From positions 62,001 to 126,000 of the forward strand of contig NZ_JAKMAJ010000003.1 of the NCBI RefSeq assembly GCF_022378355.1: a stretch of DNA of 64,000 nt, read 5' to 3'. Source of the DNA: Brenneria bubanii (GTDB lineage: Bacteria; Pseudomonadota; Gammaproteobacteria; Enterobacterales; Enterobacteriaceae). The notes below the pieces were generated by a model, which was not told where the DNA came from, ran no database searches, and saw only the letters and a program-made list of their open reading frames with translations. This document shows positions 10,401 to 20,327 of this stretch, piece by piece (position 1 is the first letter of the stretch; the number at the start of each line of letters is the position of its first letter). The position numbers and the translations under genes were made by a program.

Positions 10401-11680
10401 CGCGCACGGACTGCGACACGGATTACGAGGATGCCGCCGACGCCTGGTTGGATACGGTCGTCAAAGCGCTGGCGACAACCCCGGCGCCGGTACCTGCCGC
10501 CGCTGTGCCGGCAACCGCCGGCGCGGAGGAAGCGGGCATAATTGCGCAATCAGTTACACCGTCACCTGTTTTCAGCCGTCATGCGCCGTTGCCTGCGCGT
10601 CTGGTGCTCAATCGGCGGCTTAATGCCGACGGGGCGCAAAAAGAGACCAGACAGTTCGCTTTCGATCTGGCCGGACAGAATATTGGCTACGAGGCCGGAG
10701 ACGCCCTCGGCGTCTGGCCGACCAACTGTCACGAACTGGTGGCCGACATGCTGTCGCTCCTCGGACTGTCGCCATTAACGCCGGTCACGGTCAAGGATCG
10801 CGGCGACATGGCCCTGGCTGAAGCATTGACGCAGCATTTTGACATTGCGCGTATTACGCCGGAAATTTTGCGGTTCGTCAGCCAGCGCTCGGGCCATGAA
10901 ACGCTGGCCGGTTTGTTGCGCGAGGATAACAAAGACGAGTTGAAACGCTGGTTATGGGGGCGGCAGATTATCGACCTGCTGCAGGCGTATCCGATACGGG
11001 CGCAGGCCGACGAATGGCTATCCGTACTCAAGCCTATGCAGCCGCGCCTGTACTCGATTTCGTCAAGTCCTAAAGCCTGGCCGGATCAGGTGCATCTGAC
11101 GGTGTCGACTTTGCGCTATGGCGACAGGCGGCGGGGCGGCGTTTGCTCAACCTTTCTGGCCGACCGCGCGCAGGCCGTCGCCGTGCCGATTTTCGTCCAT
11201 AAGTCGATCCATTTTCGGCCGCCGCACAACCCGGATACGCCGATGATCATGGTCGGTCCCGGCACCGGCATCGCGCCTTTTCGCGCTTTTTTACAAGAGC
11301 GCCAGGCCATTGGGGCGAAGGGCCGCAACTGGCTGGTGTTTGGCGAGCAGCGCGCGGCGACCGATTTTTACTACCGCGAGGAGCTGGAGGCGCTAAGGCG
11401 CGATGGCTACCTGCACCGGCTGGATACCGCCTTCTCGCGCGATCAGGCGCAAAAAATTTATGTACAGCACCGCATGCTGGAGCAGGGCGCCGAACTGTGG
11501 CGCTGGCTGCAGGCGGGCGCGCATTTTTATGTCTGCGGCGATGCCAGCCGCATGGCGAAGGACGTTGACGCCGCGCTCAGGCAGATAGTGCAGACGCAGG
11601 GCGCCATGAGCGCGGCGGCGGCGGCGGCCTATGTCGCCGGGATGGCGCAGAATAAACGTTATCTCAGGGATGTGTACTGA
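7469..11680 (+). CDS. nasA: Nitrate reductase fused to CysJ-like flavoprotein reductase
   Basis: A 1403-residue two-enzyme fusion. Residues 1 to about 730 are the molybdopterin-bis-MGD catalytic part of assimilatory nitrate reductase, with N-terminal [4Fe-4S] ligands C13, C16, C20 (CPYCGVGC) and C48. A linker of about 125 residues leads to a flavodoxin domain (LWSSSTGNAEGF near 860), then an FAD/NADPH reductase domain with RLYSISSSPKAW (near 1192), GPGTGIAPFRAF (near 1263) and the CysJ-type ending RYLRDVY. Electrons should pass NADPH-FAD-FMN-FeS-Mo in one chain, replacing the separate NasC subunit of Klebsiella. GAGG favours ATG 7469 over 7463. The homologous fusion is known in other Gammaproteobacteria. 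Confidence 0.92.
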   Translation: MDARPTTSVKSVCPYCGVGCGVVMQIQNNRVIKVTGDKTHPANFGRLCTKGNSCGRAIAESGRLEHAYLRAERQREPARVDLQLAIRESARRLRAIIDTHGPDSVALYVSGQMSLEAQYLANKLAKGFIGTNNIESNSRLCMASAGSGYKLSLGSDGPPGSYQDFDRADLFFVIGANMADCHPILFLRMMDRVKAGAKLIVVDPRRNATADKADLFLQIKPGTDLALLNGLLHLMVRNGDTDSSFIAEFTEGWEAMPEFLADYPPELVAQITGLAEADIREAAEWIGAAPEWMSCWTMGLNQSTHGTWNTNAICNLHLATGAICRPGSGPFSLTGQPNAMGGREMGYMGMGLPGQRSVLVDHDRADIEALWGLQAGTLRTELGGGTVAMFEAMKAGKIKACWIICTNPVATVPNRGNAIAGLQAAELVITQDAFLDTETNRYADILLPGALWAEAEGVMINSERNLMLMQQAVAPPGEAMADWEIIARVACEMGYERGFSYACAEAVFDEIKQAWNPVTGYDIRGASYQRLRHTSLQWPCPPGDGEDRHPIRYLNDGTRQTVRDAAGGRPPRIVFATKSGKGVFLPRPHRQPADMPDDDFPLVLNTGRLQHQWHTMTKTGKIATLNKLNPQPFIEIHPEDAAALGIRQQDRVEVRSRRGRALLPAVVSDRVRPGNCFAPFHWNDVFGEDLAINAVTSDAVDPISQQPEFKFCAIALRRVAPQPSSVAPASQGNAAFAPAAEHLPGVAPGKNTKELDMKHIDALAALLGLEAAPAIRLEAHEQRYLQGYLAALRTDESRLAGGVPVLPTGAPLDADKRLMLNGMLAGLFARTWLPDGGEFSLSGVGAAASAVSAASSSSPILVLWSSSTGNAEGFAARCAERLKARGLTVTLSAMDGFNVADLTSAPRALLVASTFGDGDPPDNGAAFWAALQAKEAPRLDALAFSVLAFGDSNYDQFCGFGRKLDARLDALGAQRLSPRTDCDTDYEDAADAWLDTVVKALATTPAPVPAAAVPATAGAEEAGIIAQSVTPSPVFSRHAPLPARLVLNRRLNADGAQKETRQFAFDLAGQNIGYEAGDALGVWPTNCHELVADMLSLLGLSPLTPVTVKDRGDMALAEALTQHFDIARITPEILRFVSQRSGHETLAGLLREDNKDELKRWLWGRQIIDLLQAYPIRAQADEWLSVLKPMQPRLYSISSSPKAWPDQVHLTVSTLRYGDRRRGGVCSTFLADRAQAVAVPIFVHKSIHFRPPHNPDTPMIMVGPGTGIAPFRAFLQERQAIGAKGRNWLVFGEQRAATDFYYREELEALRRDGYLHRLDTAFSRDQAQKIYVQHRMLEQGAELWRWLQAGAHFYVCGDASRMAKDVDAALRQIVQTQGAMSAAAAAAYVAGMAQNKRYLRDVY

Positions 11681-11745
11681 ACGAAAACGGCAAAAAGGCC
11701 CGGTTTTATCGCCTCTGCGATCGCGGGATCTGGATAACAAACAGG

Positions 11746-11774
11746 GTTACATGGTGGTGAAAAGGCTGTATAAT
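11746..11774 (+). promoter_or_regulatory. Likely sigma-70 promoter of rluB
   Basis: A consensus TATAAT at 11769-11774 lies 17 bases after GTTACA (11746-11751), which shares four of six bases with the -35 consensus. The rluB start is about 85 bp further on, and the nas operon ends at 11680, so rluB probably has its own transcript. Confidence 0.6.
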
Positions 11775-11864
11775 AGCAATCAGTAAACTAAGTAAGTTAT
11801 TGAAAATAAAGGTTATTTTATTTTCACCACGACGCCTGTGAAGGCGGCACTCAGAGGTTGCTCA

Positions 11865-12749
11865 ATGAGCGAAAAGTTACAGAAAGTATTAGCGCGGGCC
11901 GGCCATGGTTCGCGCCGTGAAATAGAAGGTATGATTCAAGCGGGTCGCGTCAGCGTTGACGGCAAAATCGCTACGCTCGGCGACCGGGTTGAAGTAACCA
12001 AAGCCACTAAAATCCGCATCGACGGCCATGTGGTTTCCGTCAAGGAAACAGAAGAAACCGTATGCCGCGTCCTTATCTACTATAAGCCGGAAGGCGAGCT
12101 GTGTACGCGCAGCGACCCGGATGGACGCCCGACGGTTTTTGATCGTTTGCCCAAGATCCAAGGCTCCCGCTGGGTGGCTGTCGGGCGACTGGACGTGAAT
12201 ACCTCAGGCCTGCTGCTATTCACTACGGACGGCGAACTGGCTAATCGATTGATGCACCCCAGCCGTGAGGTTGAACGTGAGTATGCCGTGCGGGTATTCG
12301 GCGAGGTCAACGACGAGAAGATCAAACAACTGAGCAAAGGCGTTCAGTTGGAAGACGGTCCGGCCTCTTTCCGTACGATCCGCTATCAGGGCGGGGAAGG
12401 GCTTAACCAATGGTACAACGTGACGCTGACGGAAGGGCGCAATCGTGAAGTCCGCCGCCTGTGGGAAGCCGTCGGCGTGCAGGTCAGCCGTCTAATCCGC
12501 GTACGCTACGGCGATATCCCGTTGCCTAAAGGGCTGCCGCGCGGCGGCTGGTCGGAAATGTCATTGGACAGTCTGAACTACCTGCGTGAACTGGTGCAGC
12601 TGCCGCCGGAAACGGTGACCAAATTACCGGTTGAGCGTGAGCGTCGCCGGGTAAAAGCGAACCAGATTCGACGCGCGATAAAACGCAGCAGTTCGGTTGC
12701 CCCGACGCGCCGAGGCTCGCCGAAACCGAAACGCAGCGGTCAATCTTAA
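11865..12749 (+). CDS. rluB: 23S rRNA pseudouridine synthase RluB
   Basis: A 294-residue enzyme that makes pseudouridine 2605 in 23S rRNA. An N-terminal S4 RNA-binding domain ([18 protein letters not shown]) is followed by the synthase fold with the catalytic aspartate in [11 protein letters not shown] (about residue 110). A basic tail follows, as in E. coli RluB. The in-frame ATG at 11838 lacks a ribosome site, while 11865 has AGAGG eight bases upstream and gives the E. coli-like MSEKLQ start. btuR faces it from the other strand. Confidence 0.95.
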   Translation: MSEKLQKVLARAGHGSRREIEGMIQAGRVSVDGKIATLGDRVEVTKATKIRIDGHVVSVKETEETVCRVLIYYKPEGELCTRSDPDGRPTVFDRLPKIQGSRWVAVGRLDVNTSGLLLFTTDGELANRLMHPSREVEREYAVRVFGEVNDEKIKQLSKGVQLEDGPASFRTIRYQGGEGLNQWYNVTLTEGRNREVRRLWEAVGVQVSRLIRVRYGDIPLPKGLPRGGWSEMSLDSLNYLRELVQLPPETVTKLPVERERRRVKANQIRRAIKRSSSVAPTRRGSPKPKRSGQS

Positions 12750-12757
12750 TCAAGTCC

Positions 12758-12781
12758 GCGGATGCCGGATCAGGCATCCGC
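12758..12781. terminator. Hairpin between convergent rluB and btuR
   Basis: GCGGATGCC (12758-12766) and GGCATCCGC (12773-12781) form a perfect 9-bp stem with a 6-base loop, immediately after the rluB stop and just past the btuR stop. There is no T-run, so its use as a bidirectional terminator is inferred from position. Confidence 0.55.
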
Positions 12782-12794
12782 CGCCCACGGGGCG

Positions 12795-13385
12795 TTACCA
12801 GTCAATCCCCTGTTGCGCTTTGATGCCGGCTTCAAAGGCGTGTTTCACCGGTCGCATTTCGGTGACGGTATCCGCGATTTCCAGTAAATCACGATGACAT
12901 CCTCGCCCGGTAATGATCACCGTTTGCCCCGCCGGGCGATCGCGCAGGGCGCCGAGCACGTCTTCCAGCGCCAGATAGCCATAGCTGACCATATAAGTGA
13001 GTTCATCCAGCACCACCAGATCCAACTGCGGGTCGGCCAGCATGCGTTTACCGTGCTGCCAGACTTTTTGTGCCGCGTCGGTATCGGTTTGGCGATTCTG
13101 CGTTTCCCAGGTGAAGCCGGTCGCCATAACCTGAAATTCAACCCCATGTTTTTGAAGAAGGTTTTTCTCTCCATTCGGCCATTCGCCTTTGATGAACTGG
13201 ATCACGCCGGCCCGTAAATCATGGCCTACCGCGCGGGTCACCGTGCCAAAGGCCGCCGTGGTTTTCCCTTTGCCGTTACCGGTGAAGATCATCAGGATAC
13301 CGCGTATTTCACTTGCGGCGGCAATGCGGGCATCAACCTTTTCTTTGATACGTTGCTGACGTTGTTGGTGTCGTTCATCACTCAT
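12795..13385 (-). CDS. btuR: Cob(I)alamin adenosyltransferase
   Basis: A 196-residue ATP:corrinoid adenosyltransferase of the BtuR/CobO type, which attaches the adenosyl group to cobalt and acts in corrinoid salvage. The P-loop FTGNGKGKTTAAFG (residues 34-47) and the LVVLDELTY motif are intact. The length matches the E. coli enzyme. It lies 17 bp downstream of yciK on the same strand, the E. coli order, so the two are probably co-transcribed. Confidence 0.95.
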   Translation of the reverse strand: MSDERHQQRQQRIKEKVDARIAAASEIRGILMIFTGNGKGKTTAAFGTVTRAVGHDLRAGVIQFIKGEWPNGEKNLLQKHGVEFQVMATGFTWETQNRQTDTDAAQKVWQHGKRMLADPQLDLVVLDELTYMVSYGYLALEDVLGALRDRPAGQTVIITGRGCHRDLLEIADTVTEMRPVKHAFEAGIKAQQGIDW

Positions 13386-13402
13386 GCTGCGTTTTCTCCT
13401 GG

Positions 13403-14170
13403 CTATTCGGCTGGGCCTGGTTTTCGACCGGGTTGAGCATCGAAACTCATGCCTGTTTTACGGCGGCTATCGTCTCCCATAAGATAGAGATATAACGGCA
13501 TGATGTCCGCCGGGGTTTTGAGTTTTCCGGCGTCTTCATCGGGAAACGCCGATGCGCGCATGCTGGTGCGCGTACCGCCGGGATTAATACAGTTTACGCG
13601 CAGGTTTTGCTGGCGGTATTCGTCGGCCAAAACCTGCATCATGCCTTCGGTGGCGAATTTTGACACGGAATAGGCGCCCCAGCCAGCGCGCCCCTGACGA
13701 CCCACGCCGGAACTGGTAAAGACCAGAGACGGGCTGGCGGCCTGCAGCAACAGCGGCAGCAACGCCTGCGTCAGCATAAAGGTGGCGTTTACGTTTACCT
13801 GCATCACATCATGCCAGGTGTCTACCGGCTGCCGGGTCATCGGGGCGATTTCGCCCAGTAGCCCGGCATTGTGCAGCACGCCGTCAAGGCGTGGAACAAC
13901 CTGAGCCAACGCGTCGGCTATGTGAAAAAATTGCGCCGAATCGCTGGTCAGCATGTCGCAAACGACAACGTGCGCTTCAGCGCCGTTTTCTTCTGTAATC
14001 TGCCGTTTGACGGCCTGAAGCTTGCTTTCGGTGCGCCCCAGCAGAATAAGGCGCGCGCCGAAACGAGCGTAAGTGAGCGCCGCCTCGCGGCCAATACCGT
14101 CGCCGGCGCCGCTAACCAGAATGATGCGCTGTTGCAGCAGGTCGTTTTTGGGCTGGTAATACACGGGCAA
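13403..14170 (-). CDS. yciK: Short-chain dehydrogenase YciK
   Basis: A 255-residue classical SDR oxidoreductase. The nucleotide-binding motif VSGAGDGIGRE lies near residue 19, HNAGLLGE near 95, and the catalytic pair is in YSVSKFATEG (about 161-165). The C-terminal KTGMSFDAQPGRKPGPAE ending is close to E. coli YciK. Its physiological substrate is not settled. It is first in an operon with btuR. Confidence 0.93.
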   Translation of the reverse strand: MPVYYQPKNDLLQQRIILVSGAGDGIGREAALTYARFGARLILLGRTESKLQAVKRQITEENGAEAHVVVCDMLTSDSAQFFHIADALAQVVPRLDGVLHNAGLLGEIAPMTRQPVDTWHDVMQVNVNATFMLTQALLPLLLQAASPSLVFTSSGVGRQGRAGWGAYSVSKFATEGMMQVLADEYRQQNLRVNCINPGGTRTSMRASAFPDEDAGKLKTPADIMPLYLYLMGDDSRRKTGMSFDAQPGRKPGPAE

Positions 14171-14318
14171 TCCCTCTTGCTGGCGTATCGAATGCCTACG
14201 AGAATACTGATGTCAGTATCGGTTTGAAAAAGCATTCAATAGGGTGAAGATGAGGGATTTATGCCTTAAACAGAGGCGGTTTTCAATGAGACTGCAGCCA
14301 TTTGTTGTCGCGTATGAG

Positions 14319-14438
14319 CTAAAAAGCAGCAGAAAGCGCGAAGCCGAAACGAATAACATCGCCATCCTGGATGTCATCAGTTAGGTTAAAGGTTTCGCTT
14401 ACGATGCTGATCTCAGCGTTAGTCAGTATAATCAGCAT
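14319..14438 (-). pseudogene. Possible remnant ORF of 39 codons in the yciK-sohB gap
   Basis: The 304-bp gap 14171-14474 contains a minus-strand reading frame encoding 39 residues that ends DGDVIRFGFALSAAF. The alternating hydrophobic pattern and terminal Phe resemble the last strand of an outer-membrane beta-barrel. It has no ribosome-binding site, so it may be a leftover of a decayed gene, or chance. Otherwise the gap holds only the promoters of yciK and sohB; a TATAAT lies at 14427-14432 on the plus strand without a good -35. Confidence 0.2.
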
Positions 14439-14474
14439 GATATTTTAAAAACTCAGCTAATGAGGGCGGTATTT

Positions 14475-15518
14475 GTGGAATTACTTTTTCAGTATGGTTT
14501 ATTCCTGGCTAAAGCACTCACCATCGTTATCTCTATTGGTGCGCTAGTGGTTTTAGTCTTTGGCATTGCGCAGCGCAAACGTCAGCGTAAAGGGGAATTG
14601 CAGGTCGATAATCTGGGAGAACAGTATCGCGATATGCAGCAGAATATGCAGATGGCGTATATGAATGACGCAGAACGCAAGCTGTGGTCCAAGGAAGAAA
14701 AAAAGAAAGAAAAAGCCAAAAACAAGCAGGAAAAGCTGCGCGCCAAACGTGGGGAAGCGACGCCGCCTAAATCCCGCCTGTATGTACTGGATTTCAACGG
14801 CAGTATGGACGCCGGCGAGGTGAGTTCGCTGCGTGAGGAGGTCTCGGCGGTGCTCGCGGTAGCCAAGCCAGAGGATGAAGTGCTGCTGCGTCTGGAGAGT
14901 CCCGGCGGTGTGGTGCATGGGTACGGTCTGGCCGCTTCTCAGCTACAGCGCCTGCGGCAGAACGGCATCAAACTGACCGTGGCGGTCGATAAAGTGGCCG
15001 CCAGCGGCGGATATATGATGGCCTGCGTCGCCGACCGTATCGTCGCCGCGCCGTTTGCGATCGTCGGCTCTATCGGCGTAGTGGCGCAGATCCCCAACTT
15101 CAATCGTTTGCTGAAGAACAAGGATATCGACGTCGAGTTGCATACCGCCGGGGAGTTTAAGCGCACGTTGACGCTGTTCGGCGAAAATACCGAACAGGGG
15201 CGCGAGAAATTCCGCGAAGAGCTGAATGTGACGCACGATTTGTTTAAAGCCTTTGTTCACCAGATGCGACCGGCGCTGGATATTGATGCAGTGGCAACCG
15301 GCGAGCACTGGTTCGGCAGTCAGGCGAAAGCCATGGGATTGGTTGATGAGGTCGGCACCAGCGACGATCTGCTGATTGCCGAGATCGCCAAGCATGAGGT
15401 ATTCAGCATACGCTATACGCGCCGTAAACGGCCTATCGAACGTTTGACCGGCAGCGCGGGCGATACCCTTGAACGCTTGATGCTGCGCTGGTGGCAGCGG
15501 GGAAACTATCCGCTATAA
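14475..15518 (+). CDS. sohB: SohB family S49 peptidase
   Basis: A 347-residue inner-membrane-anchored serine peptidase related to SppA. One N-terminal transmembrane helix (about residues 7-30) and a basic, probably coiled linker (KEEKKKEKAKNKQEK) precede the S49 domain. The nucleophile serine is in KVAASGGYMMAC and the general-base lysine in the region RLLKNKDIDVE, as in E. coli SohB. The start is taken as GTG 14475 because GAGGG lies 7 bases upstream and the protein then begins ELLFQYGLFLAK as in E. coli; the upstream ATG 14460 has no ribosome site. Confidence 0.9.
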   Translation: MELLFQYGLFLAKALTIVISIGALVVLVFGIAQRKRQRKGELQVDNLGEQYRDMQQNMQMAYMNDAERKLWSKEEKKKEKAKNKQEKLRAKRGEATPPKSRLYVLDFNGSMDAGEVSSLREEVSAVLAVAKPEDEVLLRLESPGGVVHGYGLAASQLQRLRQNGIKLTVAVDKVAASGGYMMACVADRIVAAPFAIVGSIGVVAQIPNFNRLLKNKDIDVELHTAGEFKRTLTLFGENTEQGREKFREELNVTHDLFKAFVHQMRPALDIDAVATGEHWFGSQAKAMGLVDEVGTSDDLLIAEIAKHEVFSIRYTRRKRPIERLTGSAGDTLERLMLRWWQRGNYPL

Positions 15519-15603
15519 ATCCTCTTTACCCCCCGGTCATTGCCATGTCGCCGCCGTCATGGCGATAATCTTCATCGCCCGCGTCGACCGCGGGCGATGA
15601 CCT

Positions 15604-15873
15604 TTAATCGACCAGATAATATTTTTCCGACAACAGGTGTGCCAGGTGTTTGAACATATTAAACACGGCGGTGGTTTTTAATGTGGGCAAGCCGTTGTCA
15701 TCAAGGAAAAACTCGCCGCGGAAAACCAGCACATTGTTTTTTTGTTCAACATCGTCAGCCGCCATGCCATGCAGGTAATCGCCGTGATTGCGGATGATGG
15801 TATTGGCTTCTTCGAGCAGGGTTTTACGGTCGATGGGGGATCTTTCCTGGGTCATCTGAATTTCATCGGTCAT
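15604..15873 (-). CDS. yciN: DUF2498 protein YciN
   Basis: An 89-residue small soluble protein of unknown function, clearly homologous to E. coli YciN: the [11 protein letters not shown] segment, the middle [19 protein letters not shown] and the ending [16 protein letters not shown] are conserved. Three in-frame ATGs exist (15882, 15873, 15855); 15873 has GGAG at a 10-base spacing, while 15882 is only one base from it. The start overlaps the end of a 35-codon ORF upstream, which suggests translational coupling. It is convergent with sohB and divergent from topA. Confidence 0.88.
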   Translation of the reverse strand: MTDEIQMTQERSPIDRKTLLEEANTIIRNHGDYLHGMAADDVEQKNNVLVFRGEFFLDDNGLPTLKTTAVFNMFKHLAHLLSEKYYLVD

Positions 15874-15970
15874 GGGTCGCATACTCCAAAATATTTTCGC
15901 AAAGCGATTTTACGTACATCAGGCTGGTGTGCAGGTTATGGTACGCCATAACCTCAATGTTGTTATCCAT
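15863..15970 (-). CDS. 35-residue ORF overlapping the yciN start
   Basis: ATG at 15970 is preceded by GGAG with a 10-base spacer and opens a 36-codon frame (begins [13 protein letters not shown], ends EYATHDR) whose TGA stop lies inside yciN, 11 bp of overlap. It contains a perfect 9-bp hairpin at 15933-15954. I do not recognise a family. The ribosome site and overlap suggest a leader peptide or a small protein coupled to yciN; it could also be chance in an AT-rich leader. Confidence 0.45.
   Translation of the reverse strand: MDNNIEVMAYHNLHTSLMYVKSLCENILEYATHDR
15933..15954. repeat. 9-bp perfect inverted repeat upstream of yciN
   Basis: AGGTTATGG (15933-15941) and CCATAACCT (15946-15954) flank a 4-base loop. 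It lies 60-80 bp before yciN, inside the 35-codon ORF, with no T-run on either strand. It may be an mRNA hairpin affecting yciN translation or an operator. Confidence 0.55.
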
Positions 15971-16367
15971 GATTGTACTTCTCCGCCATATTTTATCGCA
16001 AATGTACTAAGTTTTAATCACTTGCCGGTCGATACTGCATTCATTGCGGAGTGGATAAAACGGCTTTTCCATGCTAATTAGGTTGCGTGACGTTATTTAT
16101 CAGGTAGAGTGTGGGATTTTGCGCGGTCAGTGGAATTAATTCTTTACGTCGTGGCAGTAAGTATTTATCTGGTATTGGAATAAAGACGTTACTATTCAGA
16201 CCGGACGAGCGGATTACGGATGATGTTTGAGTAGAGCCGCGCTGCCGTAATGAACGAGCGAACTGCGCCGTGATCCACAATTAATCGAGTATCCGCCCAG
16301 GTGTATTTCAGCGGATGCCCCCAAAAGATATCTGATTTTCAGAAGAATTCAGCAGGTAATAGTACAT
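15971..16367 (+). other. Region upstream of topA without a recognised gene
   Basis: About 400 bp of AT-rich sequence between the small ORF/yciN unit and topA. It must carry the topA promoters; E. coli topA has several, some supercoiling-sensitive. I see no convincing single -35/-10 pair and no conserved ORF. The 68-codon minus-strand frame at 16074-16280 has no ribosome site or recognisable protein features. Confidence 0.5.
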
Positions 16368-18965
16368 ATGGGTAAAGCTCTCGTTATTGTTGAGTCCCCG
16401 GCAAAAGCCAAAACGATCAATAAGTATTTAGGCAATGCCTACGTGGTTAAATCCAGCGTCGGTCATGTGCGTGATTTGCCGACCAGTGGCTCAGCCAGTA
16501 AGAAGAGCGCGGACTCAACCAAAGACAAAGCGAAAAAAACCGTCAAAAAGGATGAGAAGTCCGCGCTGGTGAACCGCATGGGCGTCGATCCTTACCACGG
16601 CTGGAAAGCGAATTATGAGATTTTGCCTGGTAAAGAGAAGGTCGTTTCCGAGTTAAAAACGCTGGCGGAAAATGCCGACCACATCTATCTCGCAACCGAC
16701 CTTGACCGCGAAGGGGAAGCCATCGCCTGGCACCTGCGGGAAATTATCGGCGGCGACGACAAGCGTTTCAGCCGGGTCGTATTTAATGAAATCACCAAGA
16801 ACGCGATTCAGCAGGCGTTTGAGAAACCGGACAAGTTAAATATCGATCGCGTTAATGCTCAGCAGGCTCGTCGTTTTATGGATCGGGTCGTGGGCTACAT
16901 GGTTTCGCCGCTACTGTGGAAAAAAATTGCCCGCGGTCTGTCTGCCGGGCGAGTACAGTCGGTCGCGGTGCGTCTGATTGTCGACCGCGAACGTGAAATC
17001 AAAGCTTTTGTGCCTGAAGAGTATTGGGAACTGCACGCGGATTTACTGGCGAACAGCGATACCCAGTTGCAAATGCAGGTCACGCATTACCTCGGCAAGC
17101 CCTTTAAACCCGTCAATAAAGCGCAGTCGCAGGCCGCCGTCAGTCTGTTGGAAAAGGCCGACTATGCGGTGGCGGAACGGGAAGATAAGCCAACCAGCAG
17201 CAAACCCGGCGCGCCGTTTATCACCTCCACGCTGCAACAGGCGGCCAGTACCCGTTTGGGCTTCGGCGTGAAAAAGACCATGATGATGGCGCAGCGGTTG
17301 TATGAAGCGGGACACATTACCTATATGCGTACCGATTCGACCAACCTGAGCCAGGATGCATTGAGCATGGTTCGCGATTATATCGGCAAGGAATTTGGTA
17401 AAAATTATCTGCCTGATGCGGCGAACCATTACAGCAACAAGGAAAACTCGCAGGAAGCGCACGAAGCCATTCGACCTTCCGATGTAAAAGTGGTTGCCGA
17501 CCATCTGAAGGATATGGAAACGGATGCGCAGAAGCTGTATCAACTGATTTGGCGCCAGTTTGTCGCCTGTCAGATGACGCCGGCGAAATATGATTCCACC
17601 ACGCTGATTGTCAAGGCGGCTGATTATCAGCTTCGCGCAAAAGGACGCACTCTGCGTTTTGACGGCTGGACCAGAGTCATGCCGGCGTTGCGTAAAAACG
17701 ATGAGGATCGCACCTTGCCGGCGGTCGCCGTAGGCGAACCACTTGCGCTGCAAAAATTGTCGCCGAGTCAGCACTTCACCAAGCCGCCTGCGCGCTATAG
17801 CGACGCCTCACTGGTTAAAGAACTGGAAAAGCGGGGTATCGGTCGTCCTTCCACCTACGCTTCGATTATTTCGACCATTCAGGATCGCGGCTATGTGCGG
17901 GTTGAGAACCGTCGTTTCTACGCCGAGAAAATGGGTGAGATTGTCACCGATCGTCTGGAAGAAAATTTCCGCGAGCTGATGAGTTACGATTTTACCGCGC
18001 GGATGGAAAGCAGTCTGGATCAGGTAGCCAACAATCAGGCGCAATGGAAAGCGGTGCTGGACGAGTTCTTTGCCGAGTTCAGCCAGCAGTTGGAAACTGC
18101 GGAGCAGGATCCTGAAAAAGGCGGAATGCGGCCTAATCAAATGATTCTGACCAGCATAGACTGCCCGACCTGCGGTCGTAAAATGGGCATTCGTACCGCC
18201 AGCACCGGGGTCTTTCTCGGCTGTTCCGGCTATGCCTTGCCGCCGAAAGAACGTTGCAAAACCACTATCAACCTGATCCCTGAAGCCGAAGTGCTGAACG
18301 TGCTGGAGGGGGATGAGGCGGAAACCAACGCGTTGCGTGCGCGCCGTCGTTGTCCTAAATGCGGCACGGCGATGGACAGCTATCTGATCGACAATCAACG
18401 CAAACTGCACGTGTGCGGCAACAACCCCGCCTGCGATGGCTACGACATTGAAAACGGCGAGTTCCGCATCAAGGGTTATGACGGCCCGGTAGTCGAATGC
18501 GAAAAATGCGGTTCGGAAATGCACATGAAGATGGGCCGCTTTGGTAAATATATGGCCTGTACCAATGAGGCGTGCAGCAATACGCGCAAAATTCTGCGCA
18601 ATGGCGAAGTCGCGCCGCCGAAGGAAGATCCGGTTCCCTTGCCGGAATTGCCATGCGAAAAGTCCGATGCCTATTTCGTTCTGCGCGATGGCGCGGCGGG
18701 GATTTTCCTGGCGGCCAATACGTTCCCGAAATCGCGTGAAACCCGCGCGCCGTTGGTAGAGGAACTGGTGCGCTTCAAGGACCGTCTGCCGGAGAAAATG
18801 CGTTATCTGTCGGAGGCGCCGGTTGTCGATAAAGACGGCAATAAGACTATGGTGCGCTTTAGCCGTAAGACGAAGCAGCAATACGTCTCTTCTGAAAAAG
18901 AGGGCAAAGCGACCGGTTGGTCCGCCTTTTATGTTGACGGCAAATGGGTGGAAGGAAAGAAATAA
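16368..18965 (+). CDS. topA: DNA topoisomerase I
   Basis: An 865-residue type IA topoisomerase that relaxes negative supercoils. The N-terminal Toprim domain starts [21 protein letters not shown] and includes the acidic DLDREGEA motif. The active-site tyrosine is Y319 in [12 protein letters not shown], the same number as in E. coli. The C-terminal part carries three four-cysteine zinc ribbons ([24 protein letters not shown]) and zinc-ribbon-like repeats ending [11 protein letters not shown]. Length equals the E. coli protein. It is followed by a strong terminator and then cysB, as in E. coli. Confidence 0.98.
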   Translation: MGKALVIVESPAKAKTINKYLGNAYVVKSSVGHVRDLPTSGSASKKSADSTKDKAKKTVKKDEKSALVNRMGVDPYHGWKANYEILPGKEKVVSELKTLAENADHIYLATDLDREGEAIAWHLREIIGGDDKRFSRVVFNEITKNAIQQAFEKPDKLNIDRVNAQQARRFMDRVVGYMVSPLLWKKIARGLSAGRVQSVAVRLIVDREREIKAFVPEEYWELHADLLANSDTQLQMQVTHYLGKPFKPVNKAQSQAAVSLLEKADYAVAEREDKPTSSKPGAPFITSTLQQAASTRLGFGVKKTMMMAQRLYEAGHITYMRTDSTNLSQDALSMVRDYIGKEFGKNYLPDAANHYSNKENSQEAHEAIRPSDVKVVADHLKDMETDAQKLYQLIWRQFVACQMTPAKYDSTTLIVKAADYQLRAKGRTLRFDGWTRVMPALRKNDEDRTLPAVAVGEPLALQKLSPSQHFTKPPARYSDASLVKELEKRGIGRPSTYASIISTIQDRGYVRVENRRFYAEKMGEIVTDRLEENFRELMSYDFTARMESSLDQVANNQAQWKAVLDEFFAEFSQQLETAEQDPEKGGMRPNQMILTSIDCPTCGRKMGIRTASTGVFLGCSGYALPPKERCKTTINLIPEAEVLNVLEGDEAETNALRARRRCPKCGTAMDSYLIDNQRKLHVCGNNPACDGYDIENGEFRIKGYDGPVVECEKCGSEMHMKMGRFGKYMACTNEACSNTRKILRNGEVAPPKEDPVPLPELPCEKSDAYFVLRDGAAGIFLAANTFPKSRETRAPLVEELVRFKDRLPEKMRYLSEAPVVDKDGNKTMVRFSRKTKQQYVSSEKEGKATGWSAFYVDGKWVEGKK

Positions 18966-18994
18966 TTTCACCTGATGCGCGTTTGTCCGCTCAT

Positions 18995-19021
18995 AAGCCA
19001 GCCTTTCAGGCTGGCTTTTTT
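18995..19021 (+). terminator. topA intrinsic terminator
   Basis: AAGCCAGCC and GGCTGGCTT form a 9-bp perfect stem with a TTTCA loop, followed by a T-run, 30 bp after the topA stop. The remaining 257 bp up to cysB are AT-rich and should hold the cysB promoter and its autoregulatory CysB site, which I could not delimit. Confidence 0.9.
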
Positions 19022-19275
19022 GATCTGGATAAGGAGATGGCGATTTACCCGGGAGGATAATCATCCTTTGATATACCCTTTATCCTTTGCCGTCAGTCAC
19101 GGTTTCTTCTTATGCATGATTCAATAGTGGTTATATAAAAACTATTTTTATGATTAAATGAAATTAATTGATGAAAATATGCGCCAGATAACTAAGGCGT
19201 AAAAATAATTTCAGCAAATGGAACATCGTCAGCATTTTGGATGGCGTGCGCATAATTCAATTGAAAATGGGATAA

Positions 19276-20253
<978 letters not shown>

Positions 20254-20327
20254 CAGGCGAAACTTCGTTTTTTTTCGAACCCTGAGGCGGAAACAGCGGC
20301 ATCAGATAGCCGCTGATCGCCCGATGT

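Noticed and set aside
17808-19064. 418-codon minus-strand open frame
   Set aside because: Antisense to topA and crossing its terminator; His/Phe-rich composition typical of shadow frames.
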